Shown: positions 63,256 through 64,000 of the stretch, piece after piece | Layout of the letters: every line of letters starts with the position of its first letter | Numbering within the stretch: the first letter of the stretch is position 1 | From: Cricetomys ansorgei | Taxonomy: Eukaryota > Chordata > Mammalia > Rodentia > Nesomyidae | Assembly: GCA_026225945.1 (NCBI GenBank) | Contig: JAMJFZ010000068.1 | Span: 62,001 to 126,000, forward strand | Direction of reading: 5' to 3' | DNA length: 64,000 nt | Notes under the pieces: generated by a model | Databases searched by the model: none | What the model was told of the DNA's origin: nothing | The model's input: the letters and a program-made list of their open reading frames with translations, nothing else | Made by a program: the position numbers and the translations under genes

Positions 63256-64000
63256 ACAGCAGTGGGGCAGTGTTGTCACATAGCTGTGTATACATGGGAA
63301 GGTGGCAGAAGCCTCAGGAAGAGGCTCCCAACTCATTTGGGTCCTAGACATAGAACTGCCTTCCAATATTGCAAAAGAAGACTTCTTTGATCAACACATG
63401 ACAAAGCATAATGGCATCTGTGTGTATCTGTGATATTCCAGTTGCTCAGCTCTGAACCCTGACTCAGATGGGTCATGAGAAAGGCTACCCCATCACTTTC
63501 ATCTTCTTGCACATGGATCAATGCTGATGACATCAGGAACACTGCCATCTGGTTCATGTGGATGCTGCCAAACTTTATCCACAGCAGGAGCCAACAGAAG
63601 CCAGGAGCATCCACATACAAATTCACCTAAAGAGGCAGGCATGCAAGACCCTGTTGTGGGGAAAGGATATTTCTAAAAAGAGACATTTTATCCCACTTAG
63701 CCCATGGCCTATCAGGTAGTGGGCTTATTCCCAACCATAACTGTCTCCTAGGGATTGCTTTGCAACTATTTAGAGCTATGCTGATAACCCATCTCCTCTG
63801 CAGCCCAATAAACCACCTCCATCCAACCCAAACCAGTGAGCACCACTAAGGATACTTGGCTCCTATTTATTTCTCTAAAGTCCACACAGTGCTCTCAAAT
63901 ATGGGTCATTTTGAGTACTCTGTAGACACATACCTCTTTATGTGTCCAGGGCTAGGCACACATGTAAGTCAGATCTATGGTCACCTAGACACTAGGAAGA
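63256..64000. other. Right flank, apparently single-copy
   Basis: GC content rises and neither satellite nor block sequence is present. A minus-strand frame (63333-63626, 97 codons) is the longest here. Its sequence is not recognised, and no splice or promoter signals were found, so it is not called as a gene. Confidence 0.4.

Overview
The window is non-coding, repeat-dominated mammalian DNA, most likely from a murid rodent (mouse or rat group). Three things point there. Three L1 ORF2 fragments read like rodent L1. A short fragment near 1.97 kb resembles the rodent hAT element URR1. CA, TA and A/T-rich simple repeats are abundant. I find no intact protein-coding gene, no tRNA or rRNA, and nothing bacterial. 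Almost all open frames are short, shift between near-identical copies, or are by-products of simple and satellite repeats.

Layout. 1-9.16 kb is the left flank: an inverted satellite array (0.32-1.46 kb), interspersed repeat scraps, two related 0.54-kb blocks ('M', 3.42-3.96 and 8.62-9.16 kb) and a decayed minus-strand coding-like segment (5.99-6.94 kb). From 9.16 to 63.25 kb the window is a nested tandem segmental duplication. Its building blocks, in order, are: L1 fragment; E (0.53 kb); satellite array A; insert S (1.25 kb); satellite array B; C (4.1 kb); D (3 kb). Unit 1 runs L1-E-A-S-B-C, then a partial second copy A'-S'-B'-C'-D (9.54-33.39 kb). Unit 2 starts at the next L1 (33.39 kb) and repeats this at an offset of about 25.04 kb. 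It is disturbed near 54.05 kb, where a stray piece of array B carrying an interstitial telomeric repeat is spliced in and part of C is present twice. D, L1 and E then follow at an offset of about 27.6 kb. The last E (62.74-63.25 kb) runs into non-repeated sequence instead of an array.

The central feature is a satellite-like family that I read as a 22-bp monomer ending in TGATGTC. It is organised into an 11-monomer higher-order repeat of about 242 bp and occupies roughly 19 kb in ten plus-strand stretches and one inverted stretch. It may already exist in repeat libraries (MurSatRep1 or another murine satellite is a candidate name I cannot verify here). The informative parts are the 22-bp/11-mer organisation, the datable insert S with its 5-bp target duplication, the (CCCTAA)5 insertion with empty sites in sister copies, the templated 19-bp filler at the 54.05-kb junction, and the patchy identity between copies that suggests gene conversion.

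There is no operon or pathway here. The window is best read as a record of repeat amplification, template switching, DNA-break repair and conversion. All percentages and boundaries are by-eye estimates.
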